DNA from: Cognatiyoonia sediminum
GTDB taxonomy: Bacteria > Pseudomonadota > Alphaproteobacteria > Rhodobacterales > Rhodobacteraceae
Direction: 5' to 3'
Length of the DNA stretch: 64,000 nt
Assembly (NCBI RefSeq): GCF_900129845.1
Contig: NZ_FQXB01000001.1
Span: 310,001 to 374,000 of the forward strand
This document shows positions 45,749-55,378 of this stretch, piece after piece. Every line of letters begins with the position of its first letter. Within the stretch, counting starts at the first letter, position 1. The notes under the pieces are model-generated. The model ran no database searches and was not told where the DNA came from. It saw nothing but the letters and a program-made list of their open reading frames with translations. The position numbers and the translations under genes are program-made.

Positions 45749-48619
45749 ATGGCTGAACTGAAAAATATCGAAGTGCGCGGCGCGCGGGAACACAATCTGA
45801 AGAATATCGATGTCGATATTCCGCGCGATCAGCTTGTAGTGATCACCGGCCTGTCCGGCTCGGGCAAATCCTCATTGGCCTTCGATACGATCTATGCCGA
45901 AGGCCAGCGCCGTTATGTTGAATCGCTCTCGGCCTATGCGCGGCAGTTCCTTGATATGATGGAAAAGCCGGATGTGGATCATATCGCGGGCCTTAGCCCT
46001 GCGATCTCAATTGAGCAAAAGACCACATCAAAGAACCCGCGCTCTACTGTTGGCACGATCACGGAAATCTACGACTACCTCCGTTTGCTCTTTGCCCGCG
46101 TCGGCACGCCATACTCGCCCGCCACCGGCCTGCCGATTGAAGCGCAACAGGTTCAGGACATGGTCGACCGCGTAATGACCTTGGAGGAGGGCACGCGCGG
46201 ATACATGTTGGCCCCTATCATCCGCGACAGGAAAGGCGAATATCGCAAGGAGTTCCTGGAACTGCGCAAGCAGGGTTTTCAACGGGTCAAGGTCGATGGC
46301 GAATTCTACGATCTTGATGAACCCCCAACGCTAGATAAGAAATTCCGTCATGATATCGACGTGGTCGTTGATCGGATCGTCGTTCGAGAAGGCATCGAAA
46401 CGCGGCTTGCTGATAGCTTCCGTACCGCTCTCGATCTGGCAGATGGCATCTGCATTTTGGAAACCGCGCCCTCTGAGGGCGATCCGGAACGGATCACCTT
46501 TTCAGAGAATTTCGCCTGTCCCGTCTCCGGCTTCACGATCCCCGAGATTGAGCCGCGCCTTTTCTCCTTCAACGCACCGTTCGGGGCGTGCCCGTCCTGT
46601 GATGGCTTGGGGGTAGAGCTGTTTTTCGACGAACAGCTGGTCGTGCCGGATGTGACCTTGAAGATCGCGGATGGCGCTTTGGCCCCATGGCGCAAAGGCA
46701 AATCGCCGTATTTCCTACAAACCATCGAAGCCATCGCGAAGCACTATGGTTTTGATAAGAACTCCCGCTGGAAAGACCTCGATCCCAAGATCCAGAACGT
46801 GTTCCTGCGCGGCTCCGGCAAGGAAGAGATCAAATTCCGCTATGACGAAGGGGGCCGCGTCTATCAGGTCGAGCGCGCCTTTGAGGGCGTGATCCCGAAC
46901 ATGGAACGGCGCTACCGCGAAACCGACAGCAACTGGATCCGCGAAGAGTTCGAACAGTATCAAAACAACCGCCACTGTGGCACATGCGGCGGCTACCGTT
47001 TGCGGCAAGAGGCTTTGGCGGTGAAGATCGGATCACACGACGCCTTGCTGCATGTCGGGCAAGTGGTCGAAATGTCGATCAAGGAAGCCTACGACTGGTG
47101 CCTCACTGTTCCCGACAATCTGACGGCCCAGAAGAATGAGATTGCAAAGGCGATCCTCAAGGAAATCCGCGAACGCCTTGGGTTCCTCAACAACGTGGGT
47201 CTCGAATACCTCACATTGTCCCGCAATTCGGGCACGCTGTCGGGTGGTGAAAGCCAGCGTATCCGGCTCGCTTCTCAGATCGGTTCTGGCCTAACGGGGG
47301 TACTCTATGTCCTCGATGAACCCTCGATCGGCCTGCACCAGCGCGACAATGACCGCCTTTTGACCACGCTGAAAAACCTGCGCGATCAGGGGAACACCGT
47401 GATCGTCGTAGAACATGACGAAGAGGCGATCCGCGAGGCGGATTATGTCTTCGATATCGGTCCGGGGGCAGGTGTGCACGGCGGACAGGTGGTCGCCAAA
47501 GGCACGCCCCAACAGATCATGGATCACGCAGGGTCGGTGACAGGCGAATACCTCGTTGGAACTCGCGAAATTGCGGTTCCGGCAGAGCGGCGCAAAGGCA
47601 AAGGAAAGTCGGTCGAAGTCATCAAGGCCACCGGCAACAACCTCCAAAACGTCACGGCGGAGTTCCCCTTGGGCCAGTTCGTCTGCGTCACCGGTGTGTC
47701 AGGCGGTGGCAAATCCACCCTAACGATTGAGACGCTGTTCAAAACTGCCTCCATGAAACTGAACGGCGCACGGCAAACGCCCGCACCTTGCGAGACGATC
47801 AAAGGGCTGGAACACCTCGACAAAGTCATCGATATCGATCAACGCCCGATTGGCCGCACGCCACGATCAAACCCCGCGACTTATACCGGCGCTTTCACAC
47901 CGATCCGCGATTGGTTTGCGGGGCTCCCTGAATCCAAAGCGCGCGGGTACAAACCCGGTCGCTTCAGCTTCAACGTCAAAGGCGGCCGGTGCGAGGCTTG
48001 TCAGGGCGACGGTGTGATCAAGATCGAAATGCACTTCTTGCCAGACGTCTACGTCGAATGCGAAACCTGCAAAGGCGCGCGTTACAACCGCGAAACGCTT
48101 GAGATCAAGTTCAAAGGCAAATCCATTGCCGATGTGCTGAACATGACCGTCGAAGACGCGCAGGAGTTCTTTAAAGCCGTGCCTTCCATCCGCGAAAAGA
48201 TGGATGCGCTGATGCGCGTGGGGCTCGGTTATATCAAGGTTGGCCAACAAGCGACGACGCTTTCTGGCGGTGAAGCACAGCGAGTCAAACTGTCCAAAGA
48301 ACTCGCCAAACGATCAACAGGCCGCACGCTCTATATCCTCGATGAACCGACAACAGGTTTGCACTTCGAAGATGTGCGTAAGCTCTTGGAAGTGCTTCAT
48401 GAATTGGTGGATCAGGGCAATTCGGTGATCGTCATCGAACACAACCTCGATGTGGTCAAAACCGCCGATCATATCATCGACATTGGCCCGGAAGGCGGTG
48501 ACGGTGGCGGCAAGATCGTCGCGACCGGCATTCCAGAAGAGGTCGCTCAAGTCGCTGAAAGCCACACGGGCCGCTACCTAAAAGACATTCTAAACCCCAA
48601 ACGCGTCGCGGCAGAATAA
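45749..48619 (+). CDS. uvrA: Excinuclease ABC subunit A
   Basis: UvrA (956 residues) finds bulky DNA lesions as a dimer and hands them to UvrB in nucleotide excision repair. Both ABC modules are intact: Walker [15 protein letters not shown] and [14 protein letters not shown], signatures [12 protein letters not shown] and [12 protein letters not shown]. Zinc-finger cysteines appear in [16 protein letters not shown] and the CEACQGDG...CETCKGARY pair. The ATG at 45749 ([11 protein letters not shown]) matches the family start and has a G-rich ribosome site; an ATG at 45731 is less likely. A LexA box lies upstream. Confidence 0.97.
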   Translation: MAELKNIEVRGAREHNLKNIDVDIPRDQLVVITGLSGSGKSSLAFDTIYAEGQRRYVESLSAYARQFLDMMEKPDVDHIAGLSPAISIEQKTTSKNPRSTVGTITEIYDYLRLLFARVGTPYSPATGLPIEAQQVQDMVDRVMTLEEGTRGYMLAPIIRDRKGEYRKEFLELRKQGFQRVKVDGEFYDLDEPPTLDKKFRHDIDVVVDRIVVREGIETRLADSFRTALDLADGICILETAPSEGDPERITFSENFACPVSGFTIPEIEPRLFSFNAPFGACPSCDGLGVELFFDEQLVVPDVTLKIADGALAPWRKGKSPYFLQTIEAIAKHYGFDKNSRWKDLDPKIQNVFLRGSGKEEIKFRYDEGGRVYQVERAFEGVIPNMERRYRETDSNWIREEFEQYQNNRHCGTCGGYRLRQEALAVKIGSHDALLHVGQVVEMSIKEAYDWCLTVPDNLTAQKNEIAKAILKEIRERLGFLNNVGLEYLTLSRNSGTLSGGESQRIRLASQIGSGLTGVLYVLDEPSIGLHQRDNDRLLTTLKNLRDQGNTVIVVEHDEEAIREADYVFDIGPGAGVHGGQVVAKGTPQQIMDHAGSVTGEYLVGTREIAVPAERRKGKGKSVEVIKATGNNLQNVTAEFPLGQFVCVTGVSGGGKSTLTIETLFKTASMKLNGARQTPAPCETIKGLEHLDKVIDIDQRPIGRTPRSNPATYTGAFTPIRDWFAGLPESKARGYKPGRFSFNVKGGRCEACQGDGVIKIEMHFLPDVYVECETCKGARYNRETLEIKFKGKSIADVLNMTVEDAQEFFKAVPSIREKMDALMRVGLGYIKVGQQATTLSGGEAQRVKLSKELAKRSTGRTLYILDEPTTGLHFEDVRKLLEVLHELVDQGNSVIVIEHNLDVVKTADHIIDIGPEGGDGGGKIVATGIPEEVAQVAESHTGRYLKDILNPKRVAAE

Positions 48620-48673
48620 AAAATCGTTCATCTTGGCCAGAAAACTCTCCCCGAAGGGTCGGTTAGCAAAGCT

Positions 48674-49360
48674 TTACTCAGCCGCCCATTTCGCTTCATT
48701 CGCCTCAATCGCAGCAATCCGCCTGTCGGTCTTGGGATGGCTCATAATCCACGCAGGAACAGACGCGCCGCGCGCACCCGTTAGATGCTCTAACTTATGA
48801 AACAACGATTTCTGCGGCTCTGTGCCAATCCCCGCCTTCACCAATAGCGCAGAGGCGTAAGCATCCGCTTCAAACTCATCCGAGCGCGACAATCGCGCGG
48901 CCAAAATACTCATCATGAAATTTGCGATGAAGGGCCCGATGAACGGAATGAAGCGGTTAAACATCATCGCGAGCGCCGTGCGCATTGCGTTTTGGCTGGA
49001 GAAATCGATCATCCGCCGGCGCGAATGGCCCAAAGCGACGTGTCCAAGCTCATGCGCGATGACCGATGCCATCTCATCCGCTGTGACCTGACCAGATCTA
49101 TATTTGTTGAAGAACCCTCGGGTGATGAAAATCCGGCCATCTGGTGCGGCCAGCCCGTTCACGGGTTCGATTTCATAGATATAGACCTTGATCCGCTCGA
49201 TATCCAAAGCTTTGGCCATACGGTCCATCAAAGTGCGCAGCATCGGATCGGCCAGTTCCGTCGATTGTGCGTCCAATTCCCGCGACGTGCGCCAGACCGA
49301 AAAGCGGTACATCACAAGACCATAAAGAACGGCCAGAAGGATCGGGGTAAGTTTGATCAT
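48674..49360 (-). CDS. M48-family membrane zinc metalloprotease (HtpX-like)
   Basis: The 228-residue protein begins with a membrane helix (LTPILLAVLYGLVMYRF) and carries HELGH in MASVIAHELGHVALGHSRRR, the M48 zinc site, with the third ligand Glu in RSDEFEADAYA. A second hydrophobic stretch lies near residues 135-155 (MFNRFIPFIGPFIANFMMSIL). At 228 residues it is shorter than HtpX (~290), so it is best called M48-family. It is convergent with uvrA. Confidence 0.9.
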   Translation of the reverse strand: MIKLTPILLAVLYGLVMYRFSVWRTSRELDAQSTELADPMLRTLMDRMAKALDIERIKVYIYEIEPVNGLAAPDGRIFITRGFFNKYRSGQVTADEMASVIAHELGHVALGHSRRRMIDFSSQNAMRTALAMMFNRFIPFIGPFIANFMMSILAARLSRSDEFEADAYASALLVKAGIGTEPQKSLFHKLEHLTGARGASVPAWIMSHPKTDRRIAAIEANEAKWAAE

Positions 49361-49390
49361 AGCTCTTATATGGGGGCGAATTTCAGAATG

Positions 49391-50536
49391 TCACCGCACG
49401 AGCAAAGTTGTGTCATGCCGCGACAGCCGTTCGCATCCATCTTCGGTGACAAGAACGGAATGCCCCAGTGTCATCGCATGGCCGTTGTCGCTGTCCATCA
49501 GGATCATATGCAGAAAGAACACCTGATTTTTGCGCATCAGTAGCGGGTTGCCTTCATAGAACATCGGAAAGTCGATCCAAATCGGCGTGTAGACTGCCCC
49601 CATGCCATAGCCGCAGGCTTGCAGCCGCGCATCGGACATGCCGGCCTTGTCGAACACGTCCGCATGGGCCGCGTAAACATCGCCCATCGGTTGCCCTGGT
49701 TTGATTGCGGCCTCGCAAGAAATCAGCGCCTCTTCGACCAAACCGTGTAGGCGTTTATGCGCATCTGACGGTGTGCCCACCAGAACCGTGCGCATCATCG
49801 CCGCGTGATAGCGGGCATAAACGCCGGACCATTCGAGCGTCAGTTGATCCGTCGCATCAAGATGACGCCGACCAGAGAAATAGCGGCAGAGCAGGGCGCG
49901 TTCGGCCGAACCGATGATAAACTCATTGCCCGCATAGTCCCCCCCACCGCGAAAGACGGCGCCTTGCATATCGGCCAAAATATCGCCCTCGAAGGCACCG
50001 GCTTTGGTGGCGGCCAAAGCCGCATCCAACGCGTCGTCAGACAGCGCCGCGGCTTTGCGGTGCATCGCGACCTCCGCGTCTGATTTATCCCGTCGCAGGG
50101 TACGGATCAGGCCCGATGCGTCTTCCAAGCCGCTGATCTCGGCCCGTATGGCCTGACCGTTTTTATCTGACAAACCTGCCGTATCACTTTCAAACCCAAT
50201 CCGACCCGTCACGCCCAGATCGGACAGCAATGCTGCCAAATCCCGCGCCGGATTGGCCCCCTCATGTTCTGGCCAAATGTGGATCTGGTCATTTACCAAT
50301 GTCGACGTCACCTGCGCTTGCCTGAGGTCGGGCATCCGTGTGAGCAGATGAAGCTCTCCCTCCGCGGTAAGAACAAGGCATTGGAACATTGCAAAGCCAA
50401 AGGTGTCATAGCCGCAAATCCAAAACTGGCTTTCGGGGGCAAACATCAACAAGGCATCAAGCCCACGCTCAGATAGCGCCTGCTTGGCGCGTGACTGGCG
50501 CATCTCATATTCGGGGCGATCAAAATGAAGTGTCAT
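49391..50536 (-). CDS. M24-fold hydrolase (creatinase/ectoine hydrolase-like)
   Basis: The 381-residue protein has a creatinase N-terminal domain (~1-140) and a pita-bread M24 domain (~150-381). Compared with aminopeptidase P, the usual metal ligands seem replaced: the first Asp by Glu in TLEWSGVYARY, the second Asp by Ala in YHAAMMRT, the His by Tyr in GYGMGAVY, and the two Glu by other residues near LHMILM and GHSVLV. That argues against a metal-dependent peptidase and towards a creatinase- or DoeA-like hydrolase. The substrate is unknown. Confidence 0.8.
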   Translation of the reverse strand: MTLHFDRPEYEMRQSRAKQALSERGLDALLMFAPESQFWICGYDTFGFAMFQCLVLTAEGELHLLTRMPDLRQAQVTSTLVNDQIHIWPEHEGANPARDLAALLSDLGVTGRIGFESDTAGLSDKNGQAIRAEISGLEDASGLIRTLRRDKSDAEVAMHRKAAALSDDALDAALAATKAGAFEGDILADMQGAVFRGGGDYAGNEFIIGSAERALLCRYFSGRRHLDATDQLTLEWSGVYARYHAAMMRTVLVGTPSDAHKRLHGLVEEALISCEAAIKPGQPMGDVYAAHADVFDKAGMSDARLQACGYGMGAVYTPIWIDFPMFYEGNPLLMRKNQVFFLHMILMDSDNGHAMTLGHSVLVTEDGCERLSRHDTTLLVR

Positions 50537-50593
50537 GGGGAGACGTTGTCTCGCAAATTTCGGCGCGTCAACGCTTTGGATAGTGATCGTGAG

Positions 50594-51781
50594 CTACCGC
50601 ACCAATACCTTCATGCCTGTCTCAATGCCCGACAGCGTCATCGGCACCATGCGATCTGCACCGAATACCTCTTGGATCATCCCAATCGATTGGGTGTAGC
50701 CCCAGTATTTCTCCGGCACTGGATTGATCCAAAGATGGCCCGCCCATTGATCCCGCGCACGTTCAAGCCAGACATGGCCTGCTTCTTTGTTCCAATGCTC
50801 ATTGGCGCCACCGGCAAAGGCAATCTCATAAGGCGACATGCTGGCGTCGCCTACGAAAATACATTTGTAATCAGGGCCATACGTGCGCAGCACATCCCAG
50901 GTTGGCGTCTGCTGATCCCACCGGCGGCGGTTGTCCTTCCACACCCCTTCATACAGGCAATTGTGGAAATAAAAATGCTCCATATGCTTAAATTCAGCCT
51001 TGGCCGCGCTGAAAAGTTCTTCGACGATCTTCACGTGCGCATCCATCGATCCACCGATGTCCAAAAACAGCAAAACTTTCACCGCATTCCGCCGTTCAGG
51101 CCGCGTTTTGACGTCGATATACCCATGTTCGGCCGTGGATTGGATCGTACCGGGGAGGTCTAATTCTTCCTCCGCCCCGTCGCGGGCCCAGCGGCGTAGC
51201 CGTTTCAACGCAACCTTGATATTGCGTGTCCCCAGCTCCACATCGCCATCAAGATTACGAAACTCTCGTTTGTCCCAGACCTTTACCGCGCGCTGATGGC
51301 GGCTTTCCTTTTGCCCGATCCGAACGCCTTCCGGATTGTAGCCATAAGCGCCAAATGGGGAGGTGCCACCTGTGCCAATCCATTTATTGCCCCCCTGATG
51401 GCGCCCTTCCTGTTCCTTCAAACGTTCTTTCAGCGTCTCCATCAGCTTATCGAACCCGCCTAAGGCTTCGATCTCGGCTTTTTCCTCTTCTGACAAATGC
51501 TTCTCTGTCATCTTACGCAGCCATTCTTCGGGAATGTCGACGGCGTTCAGCACATCTGCCGCGCTGATCTCTTCCAACCCTGAAAACGTGGCCGCAAAGG
51601 CTTGATCAAAACGATCGATATGGCGTTCGTCTTTGACCATGATCGCGCGGGCGAGGAAGTAGAACGCCTCAATATCGTACGTCGCCAGACCGGCTTTCAT
51701 CGCCTCAAGGAATGACAAAAACTCTCGCAAACTGACGGGCACTTTCGCGCGGCGCAGATTGTCGAAGAACGGCAGGAACAT
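50594..51781 (-). CDS. CoxE-like vWA domain protein
   Basis: This 395-residue cytoplasmic protein belongs to the CoxE-type vWA family. The N-terminal helical part (FFDNLRRAKVPVSLREFLSFLEAMKAG) is followed by a charged middle region and a C-terminal vWA domain with MIDAS-like motif LLFLDIGGSMDAHV. In the CO dehydrogenase system CoxE works with a MoxR-type ATPase (CoxD) in metal-site maturation. A MoxR gene lies 2.2 kb upstream on the same strand, but no CO dehydrogenase genes are here. Its ATG overlaps the stop of a 56-residue membrane protein by one base. Confidence 0.88.
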   Translation of the reverse strand: MFLPFFDNLRRAKVPVSLREFLSFLEAMKAGLATYDIEAFYFLARAIMVKDERHIDRFDQAFAATFSGLEEISAADVLNAVDIPEEWLRKMTEKHLSEEEKAEIEALGGFDKLMETLKERLKEQEGRHQGGNKWIGTGGTSPFGAYGYNPEGVRIGQKESRHQRAVKVWDKREFRNLDGDVELGTRNIKVALKRLRRWARDGAEEELDLPGTIQSTAEHGYIDVKTRPERRNAVKVLLFLDIGGSMDAHVKIVEELFSAAKAEFKHMEHFYFHNCLYEGVWKDNRRRWDQQTPTWDVLRTYGPDYKCIFVGDASMSPYEIAFAGGANEHWNKEAGHVWLERARDQWAGHLWINPVPEKYWGYTQSIGMIQEVFGADRMVPMTLSGIETGMKVLVR

Positions 51782-51951
51782 TAGGTTAGGCTGCGCTCAA
51801 TAAAGACCAAAGCGAACAGTCCGATCAGGCCGAAGATCATTGCAAAGACTGCGCCCCATTGCAGCATGTCCAGCACTTTGCCGCCGCGCATCTTGGCGCG
51901 CACGGCCCCCACAATCGCGCCGATCAAAAGTCCAGCAAGAGGGTAGATCAT
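51781..51951 (-). CDS. Small two-helix membrane protein (56 residues)
   Basis: This short frame begins MIYPLAGLLIGAIVGAVRAK and has a second hydrophobic stretch WGAVFAMIFGLIGLFALVF, giving two membrane helices joined by a basic loop (RAKMRGGK). It starts 12 bases after the DUF2927 gene stop and ends in a TAATG overlap with the CoxE-like gene, so translation is probably coupled. It has no recognised family. It may act as a membrane anchor or partner for its neighbours. Confidence 0.8.
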   Translation of the reverse strand: MIYPLAGLLIGAIVGAVRAKMRGGKVLDMLQWGAVFAMIFGLIGLFALVFIERSLT

Positions 51952-51963
51952 TGGTGTGGTCCC

Positions 51964-53319
51964 TTAGAAGGGGCGCAGCGAAGCCACTTCGGCAAGCCGG
52001 GCCTGAACGTTTCTGTCCGAGCCGAACCCGTATCTTGCCCAGCCCAAACTGTCCAGTCGGACCGCATCCGCGGCGTCGTTATTGCCCCTCATATCCAAGG
52101 CTTCGGCTTTGAACATCATCAGAGTGGAGAGGAGGGCCGCGTTCTGATGCTGCTCTGCCACCGGAATGGCTGCGTTGGTCAGCGCAAGCGTGGCATCCGT
52201 ATCGCCAGAAGCCAATGTGAACGCCGCCTTTTGAACAGCGATGTGGGCTGCGTGAATGTCGGTGTTGTCGCTCTGACGATAAAGCGCCTCTGCGGCATCA
52301 AAAGCGCGCAGGGCGCGCTGTGGATCATTGGCAACCTCAAGCCGGCCATAGGCATAATAGGCAAAGCCCTGACGCGGCCCGCTCCAACCGGAGTCCGTAC
52401 CAATCGCAATAGCCGATTGTGCTGCGCGACGCCTGCGGTTTTGGCTTGATCCCGAACTCACCGCTGTTGCCATCGCATCAATCCATTCGCGGCTTGTCGC
52501 GGAGCGGCTTTGCGGAGAAATCGACCGACCGGCAGGGTTCAGGCGGGCCAACACGGTTGGGATAACTTCCAAAGCTTCGGCGTCGGTCATGCCATTGCGC
52601 ATCTCAGGCGCGTAGTAAGCGCGCAAGATCAACATATCAAAACCGGTGAGGACGGTGTGAATGTTGTCGTCGTTAAAGATACTGTCCGGCAAGCGGTAGA
52701 GATCGTTCAGCGGACCAATCGCTTGCGCCAATTCTTCATGGAGGCAGTCGCGCACCTCTTGCGGGGCCGCATCGGAGGGGATGAAAACGGAAGCCCTTTC
52801 GCGACGCTCTAAGGTTGACCAGTCCAAAGCAGACGTGCCAGCTTTGCGGCTGAACTCTGCCCAGCTTTCGACCCGTGGAACGACAAAACAGGCAGCCCTT
52901 GGAGCAACCCCTTGCAAGGTGTTCAGCGGAATCGCTTCAACAGTGATCGAAGCATCATCCTCGTTGGTCATCAGAATGTTGATGCCCGCCTCGCGGCGCA
53001 GTCGAGTCAAAAGCGCGTGAAGATCATCGAGCATCTGATCGGAGGTCTCCCCCGTCAGCCGCACCGTGATCGGCCCCTCAAACCGTGTCATAAAGGGCAG
53101 TTCTTTCCCACTTTCCATGCGGAAACTGAGATCAAGAAAATCCCGTGCGATTTCGGCATTTGATCGCTTTGGCGGCACCAAAGGGGCAGGGGCAAAGGCA
53201 CGCATCGGCGGCAGGTCTTGCACGATCGAGGCCGCCCGCGTTGGCAGTGCGCTGTCACGCTGAACCGGCGCACAGGCGACCAAAAGGGTCAACGCCAATG
53301 CCGCCAGCCGGTTGATCAT
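51964..53319 (-). CDS. DUF2927 domain lipoprotein
   Basis: The 451-residue protein has a lipoprotein signal peptide (MINRLAALALTLLVACAP, Cys16 as lipid site) and a DUF2927 domain in residues ~50-250 (FLDLSFRMESGKELPFMTRFEGPITVRL, CLHEELAQAIGPLNDLYRLPDSIFNDDN). The CLHEExxQ block resembles a zinc-peptidase helix. The C-terminal ~150 residues are helical and TPR-like (YGRLEVANDPQRALRAFDAAEALYR). It overlaps the GNAT gene by 4 bases and precedes the small membrane protein. Function unknown. Confidence 0.86.
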   Translation of the reverse strand: MINRLAALALTLLVACAPVQRDSALPTRAASIVQDLPPMRAFAPAPLVPPKRSNAEIARDFLDLSFRMESGKELPFMTRFEGPITVRLTGETSDQMLDDLHALLTRLRREAGINILMTNEDDASITVEAIPLNTLQGVAPRAACFVVPRVESWAEFSRKAGTSALDWSTLERRERASVFIPSDAAPQEVRDCLHEELAQAIGPLNDLYRLPDSIFNDDNIHTVLTGFDMLILRAYYAPEMRNGMTDAEALEVIPTVLARLNPAGRSISPQSRSATSREWIDAMATAVSSGSSQNRRRRAAQSAIAIGTDSGWSGPRQGFAYYAYGRLEVANDPQRALRAFDAAEALYRQSDNTDIHAAHIAVQKAAFTLASGDTDATLALTNAAIPVAEQHQNAALLSTLMMFKAEALDMRGNNDAADAVRLDSLGWARYGFGSDRNVQARLAEVASLRPF

Positions 53320-53777
53320 GCGGGCCTCTGGTATTTGATGAAATTGGTCTTGGTCGCGATCCGGTCGTATAGTTTTTGGGCCGTGACATTGTCATCTTGT
53401 GTCGTCCAATAGACCGAAGGGCAGCCCGCCGCGTCAGCGGCCTTATACACCGCTTCGATCAAAGCGCGCCCAACACCCAGCCCGCGCGCTTCTGGCACAG
53501 CGTAAAGGTCTTGCAAGTAAACAACGTTCTCAACCCGCCAATTGTGCCGGTGAAATAGATAATGCGTCAGCCCAACAAGCTTTCCGTCATGCTCTGCCAC
53601 CAAGCAGGTGTAATCTTGCGGATCATCCCCCAAAAGGCGGGCAAAGGTGGTGTCGTAAACTACGTCTGCGACTGAAGATTCGTAAAACTCTAGGTAAGCC
53701 GTCCAAAGCGCCTGCCATGCGTCCCGATCTTCGGAACGCAGTTCACGAATGGTGACGGGCAATTTCGCCTCTGCCAT
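53316..53777 (-). CDS. GNAT family N-acetyltransferase
   Basis: This 153-residue protein has the GNAT fold. The acetyl-CoA pyrophosphate loop is VPEARGLGVGRALIEAV (~100-116), after strand LQDLYA, and the end NVTAQKLYDRIATKTNFIKYQR is the typical C-terminal block. The acceptor is unknown. It overlaps the DUF2927 gene start by 4 bases. Confidence 0.9.
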   Translation of the reverse strand: MAEAKLPVTIRELRSEDRDAWQALWTAYLEFYESSVADVVYDTTFARLLGDDPQDYTCLVAEHDGKLVGLTHYLFHRHNWRVENVVYLQDLYAVPEARGLGVGRALIEAVYKAADAAGCPSVYWTTQDDNVTAQKLYDRIATKTNFIKYQRPA

Positions 53778-53929
53778 CTCTGCTCTCCATCTTATTTCGT
53801 CAGTGCCGCAGCACTGCGGTCCCTCTCAATCGGGGACACCGCAATTAACTATGGATTCGTATGGTAAATCATCCGCTAACGAGACCTTGCAACGCCATGA
53901 TTCCTCACCGTTGCGAGAAAGACTCAGAT

Positions 53930-54769
53930 TTAACGCTGTCCGCGCGCCATAAAGGCCAAACGCTCAAACAAATGCACGTCTTGCTCGTTCTTCAGCAAAG
54001 CCCCGTGCAGCTTCGGCAAAGCATTCGCACCATCGCGTTTGAGGTCTTCTGCATCCAAGTCCTCCGCTAACAACAGCTTCAACCAATCCAAAACCTCAGA
54101 CGTAGACGGCTTTTTCTTCAAGCCGGCGGTGTCTCGGATCTCATAGAATTGCGTCAGCGCGGTTGTCAGCAAGGCCTCTTTGATCCCGGGGTGATGGACC
54201 TCAACGATTTTCTTCATCGTCTCTGCATCGGGGAACTGGATGTAGTGAAAGAAACACCGGCGTAAAAACGCATCTGGCAGCTCTTTTTCATTGTTCGACG
54301 TGATGATCACAATCGGCCGATTATCGGCCTTAATCGTCTCACCGGTTTCATAGACATGAAACTCCATCCGATCGAGTTCTTGCAGCAGGTCATTGGGGAA
54401 TTCGATGTCTGCTTTGTCGATCTCATCAATCAACAGAACGACCTTTTCCTCGGCCTCAAACGCCTGCCAAAGCTTGCCTTTCTTGATGTAGTTTTTGACG
54501 TCATGAACCCGCTCGTCGCCCAATTGGCTGTCTCGCAAGCGGCTGACGGCATCGTATTCATACAACCCCTGCTGCGCTTTGGTCGTCGATTTGATGTGCC
54601 ACTCAATCATCGGCAGCCCCAAAGCTGCGCTGACCTGACGCGCCAATTCGGTCTTTCCCGTCCCGGGTTCGCCTTTAACGAGCAGTGGCCGCTCCAAGGT
54701 CACAGCGGCGTTTACCGCGATTTTCAGATCGTCAGTGGCTACGTAGTTGTCAGTGCCTTGGAATCGCAT
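53930..54769 (-). CDS. MoxR-family AAA+ ATPase
   Basis: This MoxR-type ATPase has Walker A KGEPGTGKTELA, Walker B VVLLIDEIDKADIEF and sensor 1 ITSNNEKELPDAFLRR. MoxR proteins act as chaperones with vWA proteins to mature or activate other complexes. The matching vWA protein is the CoxE-like gene downstream. I place the start at ATG 54769 (MRFQGTDNYVATDD), which matches relatives; an ATG one codon upstream or a longer form to 54826 is possible. It is separated by 152 bases from the GNAT gene. Confidence 0.9.
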   Translation of the reverse strand: MRFQGTDNYVATDDLKIAVNAAVTLERPLLVKGEPGTGKTELARQVSAALGLPMIEWHIKSTTKAQQGLYEYDAVSRLRDSQLGDERVHDVKNYIKKGKLWQAFEAEEKVVLLIDEIDKADIEFPNDLLQELDRMEFHVYETGETIKADNRPIVIITSNNEKELPDAFLRRCFFHYIQFPDAETMKKIVEVHHPGIKEALLTTALTQFYEIRDTAGLKKKPSTSEVLDWLKLLLAEDLDAEDLKRDGANALPKLHGALLKNEQDVHLFERLAFMARGQR

Positions 54770-54955
54770 CATCGCCTCATCAAGAATTTGCCGCACCCTA
54801 TGCGTGCTTTGACGCCGCATCAACACACTGTGTCACGGGCTTTTTGGGGGTGACAGTCGCGCCGCAAAGGCGTAGAGGGTGCAAAACTGTTTTGGGGAAA
54901 GGTTGCTGACGCCACGTAGTCAAGCCGCAGCGACTAAAAAAAAATGGGAAAAAGC

Positions 54956-55378
54956 ATGAAAGCTGAAGTGTTCTTGGACGAAGATTACCGTCCTGCCGAA
55001 GACGAACCGTTTATGAACGATCGCCAAATCGAATACTTCAGACGGAAGCTGATCAACTGGAAAAACGACATCCTTGACAACAGCAGTGACACCGTTGCTG
55101 GTATGAAGGATCAGACACGCAATATTCCAGATGTGGCCGACCGTGCCTCCGAAGAAACAGACCGCGCGCTTGAGCTGCGCACACGCGACCGCGAACGCAA
55201 GCTGGTGGCCAAGATTGACGCTGCTCTGCGTCGTATCGACGAAGGGGAATACGGCTATTGCTCAATTACTGGTGAGCCGATTTCCCTCAAGCGTTTGGAC
55301 GCACGTCCGATTGCGACCATGAGCCTTGAAGCGCAGGAACGCCACGAACGCCGCGAGAAGGTTCATCGCGACGACTGA
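54956..55378 (+). CDS. dksA: RNA polymerase-binding transcription factor DksA (single-Cys type)
   Basis: DksA (140 residues) enters the RNA polymerase secondary channel and acts with ppGpp. The coiled-coil region contains ADRASEETDRALELRTRDRERKL, including the Asp/Ala tip area. The zinc-finger positions read CSIT...RPIA, with only one Cys, as in Rhodobacter sphaeroides DksA, instead of four. The start at 54956 (MKAEVFLDEDYRP) matches relatives; an ATG 12 bases upstream is in frame. The next gene begins inside its 3' end. Confidence 0.92.
   Translation: MKAEVFLDEDYRPAEDEPFMNDRQIEYFRRKLINWKNDILDNSSDTVAGMKDQTRNIPDVADRASEETDRALELRTRDRERKLVAKIDAALRRIDEGEYGYCSITGEPISLKRLDARPIATMSLEAQERHERREKVHRDD

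Noticed and set aside
53805-53830. Short hairpin CCGCA/TGCGG before the GNAT gene
   Set aside because: Only a 5-bp stem and no T run on either side; not a convincing terminator.
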